NCBI GenBank assembly: GCA_003516955.1
Contig: DPBN01000324.1
Coordinates: 1 to 7,671 of the forward strand
Reading direction: 5' to 3'
Source: Armatimonadota bacterium
GTDB lineage: Bacteria; Armatimonadota; Fimbriimonadia; Fimbriimonadales; Fimbriimonadaceae
Length of the DNA: 7,671 nucleotides
The notes under the pieces were generated by a model that was not told where the DNA came from, searched no databases, and worked only from the letters and a program-made list of their open reading frames with translations. A program made the translations under genes and the position numbers. Below are positions 6,249-7,671 of this stretch, piece by piece. How positions within the stretch are numbered: the first letter of the stretch is position 1; each line of letters begins with the position of its first letter.

Positions 6249-7427
6249 TCAGTACAGGAACATGGGCTTGCCCTGGATGTTGCGCACGCAGGGCCGATAC
6301 TCCTCGACGTCGTACAGCTCGTCGACGTCCACGCGCTTCAGGCCGTCCATGATCATGTCGATCGGCACGCTGCCGTAGGTTCCGTTGCGCAGGTTCACCA
6401 TGCGGTTGCTGGTGCCGCTGTCGATCAGGTTGATCGCCATGGTGGCGTAGTTCGTGGACACCATCAGGTCGAGGCTGTCGGGCGCGCCGGAGCGCATGAG
6501 GTAGCCGATCTGCTGGTACAGGGTCTCCTCGCCCGTCACCTTCTTGAGGCGGTCGGCGAGGATCAGGCCCACGCCGCCGAGCTTGCGGTGGCCGTACGGA
6601 TCCTCCTCGCCGGTCTCGATGACGTCGCCACCCTCCATGACTGCGCCCTCGGAGACCACGACCATCGAGTAGTTGCTCGGGTTCTCCTTCTTGTCCTTCA
6701 CGAGCAGCTTGCCGAGCTTCTCGACGTTGAACGGCACCTCGCAGATGATGCAACGGTCCGCGCCGCTCAGGTACGAGCTGATCAGCGAGGTCTCGCCGCT
6801 GTTCCGGCCGAACAGCTCGATGACCGCGATGCGCTCGTGGCTGCCGGTGCTCGTGCGGAGCTGGTGGATGAACTCCACCGTGCGGGTGATGGCGGTGCTG
6901 AAGCCGAGGCAGTAGTCGGTGCCGTAGACGTCGTTGTCCATGGTCTTGGGCACAGCCACCACGTGGAAGCCTTCCTTGTGCAGGCGGTGCGCGTAGCTCA
7001 GCGTGTCATCGCCGCCGATCGGCACCAGCGCGTCGACGCCCAGGTACTCGAGCGCGCGCAGGACGTGGGGCGTGAAGTCGTACAGGCCGTCTTCCTTCTT
7101 GTACTTCTCGGCCTGGGGCTTGAGGAACTCGGGGATCGCCTTCTCCTTGACGCGCTGGGGGTTCGTGCGGCTACTGTGCAGGAATGTTCCGCCCATCCGG
7201 TGGATGGTCCGCACCGCGATGCGGTCGAGGTTCATGACGTACTGGTCGACGCTGGACGGGTCGTCCGGGTTGACCATCAGGGGGCCGAGCCAGCCGCGGC
7301 GGAAGCCGATCACTTCGTAGCCACGGTCGAGAGCCAGGTTGACGAGAGTCCGAATGCAGGGGTTGAGGCCGGGCACGTCGCCGCCGCCCGTCAGGACGGC
7401 GATCTTCTTGGTCTTCTTTCCGCTCAT
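6249..7427 (-). CDS. pfp: 6-phosphofructokinase, probably pyrophosphate-dependent
   Basis: This 392-residue protein phosphorylates fructose 6-phosphate at C1 in glycolysis. Motifs in order: [10 protein letters not shown] (13-22), IGGDDT (137-142), PKTMDND (160-166, Asp164 catalytic base), TSTGSHER (192-199), FGRNSG (206-211), and [14 protein letters not shown] (307-320, sugar-phosphate binding). The two donor-specificity positions are Asp141 (Gly104 in E. coli ATP-PFK) and Lys161 (Gly124 there); Asp plus Lys is the established signature of PPi-dependent enzymes, which catalyse a reversible reaction. The ATG at 7427 gives the canonical [17 protein letters not shown] start. A TTG at 7475, directly after the upstream stop, would add 16 residues with no family resemblance and is rejected. 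It follows the PfkB-family kinase gene by 48 bp on the same strand, and a strong hairpin follows the stop. Confidence 0.9.
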   Translation of the reverse strand: MSGKKTKKIAVLTGGGDVPGLNPCIRTLVNLALDRGYEVIGFRRGWLGPLMVNPDDPSSVDQYVMNLDRIAVRTIHRMGGTFLHSSRTNPQRVKEKAIPEFLKPQAEKYKKEDGLYDFTPHVLRALEYLGVDALVPIGGDDTLSYAHRLHKEGFHVVAVPKTMDNDVYGTDYCLGFSTAITRTVEFIHQLRTSTGSHERIAVIELFGRNSGETSLISSYLSGADRCIICEVPFNVEKLGKLLVKDKKENPSNYSMVVVSEGAVMEGGDVIETGEEDPYGHRKLGGVGLILADRLKKVTGEETLYQQIGYLMRSGAPDSLDLMVSTNYATMAINLIDSGTSNRMVNLRNGTYGSVPIDMIMDGLKRVDVDELYDVEEYRPCVRNIQGKPMFLY

Positions 7428-7437
7428 GGCATTGGGA

Positions 7438-7443
7438 AGGATA
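7438..7443 (-). promoter_or_regulatory. putative -10 element (TATCCT) of the phosphofructokinase gene
   Basis: TATCCT lies 10 nt before the ATG at 7427, in the 48-bp gap after the PfkB-family gene. No Shine-Dalgarno precedes the ATG and no good -35 is seen. The gene may thus have its own short-leader transcript as well as read-through from upstream. It is the weakest of the six start-proximal -10 candidates because of its longer spacing. Confidence 0.4.
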
Positions 7444-7475
7444 CCGGAAATGGGTCTTTCGGCACTTTCGCCCAA

Positions 7476-7670
7476 TCAGGAGACGCGCTCGACGGACGCC
7501 TCGTTGTAGAGGAGCCGGACGACCGGCCCCCGGGCGATCTCGCTTCCGTCGGTCGTGGCGGTGGCCGCGCCAGCCGCGAGGCCCCAGCGGAGCGCCTCCG
7601 GCCAGTCGCATCCATCTTCGAGGGCCCAGAGCAGCGCTCCCAGCAACGAATCGCCGGAGCCGATCGTGCT
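7476..7670 (-). CDS. PfkB-family sugar kinase (1-phosphofructokinase-like), 5' part beyond window edge
   Basis: The last 64 residues of a ribokinase/PfkB-family kinase are visible. They begin with STIGSGDSLLGALLW, the family's C-terminal signature (G-[AS]-G-D, anion hole plus catalytic Asp), followed by a helix-rich end containing WGLAAGAATATTDGSE, where AAGAA..T..G is typical of FruK/LacC/Pfk-2 hexose(-phosphate) kinases. The stop (TGA, 7478-7476) lies 48 bp before the phosphofructokinase ATG, so the two may form an operon. The GSGDS form and neighbour favour a fructose-1-phosphate or tagatose-6-phosphate kinase, but the substrate-binding N-terminal half is outside the window, so specificity is open. 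Confidence 0.85.
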   Translation of the reverse strand, partial: STIGSGDSLLGALLWALEDGCDWPEALRWGLAAGAATATTDGSEIARGPVVRLLYNEASVERVS

Positions 7671-7671
7671 G

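Noticed and set aside
7428..7475. TTG at 7475 as start of the phosphofructokinase
   Set aside because: It abuts the upstream stop codon and adds 16 residues unlike the family N-terminus. The ATG at 7427 gives a canonical start.

Overview
This is a GC-rich (roughly two-thirds G+C by eye), gene-dense chromosomal window from a bacterium. It holds seven protein genes, two of them cut by the window edges, with no sign of phage, insertion sequence, CRISPR or RNA gene. The lineage cannot be fixed from the sequence. A protein arginine kinase (McsB), a YbjN-family protein, polysaccharide-degrading enzymes, a PPi-type phosphofructokinase and pervasive leaderless-style starts together would fit Armatimonadota (Fimbriimonas-like). 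Deinococcota or Chloroflexota relatives are possible. This is a weak inference.

Layout, left to right. (1) 1-950, minus: mcsB-like protein arginine kinase, 3' end off the left edge. (2) 978-2819, minus: GH127-family beta-L-arabinofuranosidase. (3) 2875-3441, plus: D-lyxose isomerase, divergent from GH127 across 55 bp. (4) 3448-3903, minus: YbjN-domain protein, convergent with the isomerase (6 bp between stops). (5) 3977-6184, plus: alpha-L-rhamnosidase-like GH78 enzyme, divergent from ybjN across 73 bp that carry a perfect 14-bp palindrome. (6) 6199-6226: strong hairpin terminator between the convergent GH78 and phosphofructokinase genes. (7) 6249-7427, minus: 6-phosphofructokinase with pyrophosphate-type active-site residues. 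(8) 7476-7670, minus: C-terminal end of a PfkB-family sugar kinase, running off the right edge. There is no gene-free stretch longer than 75 bp.

How the genes relate. The central block (GH127, lyxose isomerase, GH78) is a loose carbohydrate-use cluster: release of L-arabinofuranose and L-rhamnose-type residues, and interconversion of aldoses with ketoses (D-lyxose/D-xylulose, D-mannose/D-fructose). Neither hydrolase has a visible signal peptide, so both probably act on imported oligosaccharides in the cytosol. The right-hand pair (PfkB kinase then PPi-PFK) belongs to sugar-phosphate metabolism. mcsB belongs to protein quality control and has no visible functional tie to its neighbours.

The two observations most worth following up are these. 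All six visible starts lack a Shine-Dalgarno sequence and instead have a -10-like hexamer 4-10 nt upstream, which suggests leaderless transcripts. And the McsB homologue has Ser in place of the conserved active-site Cys, with a new Cys four residues later.
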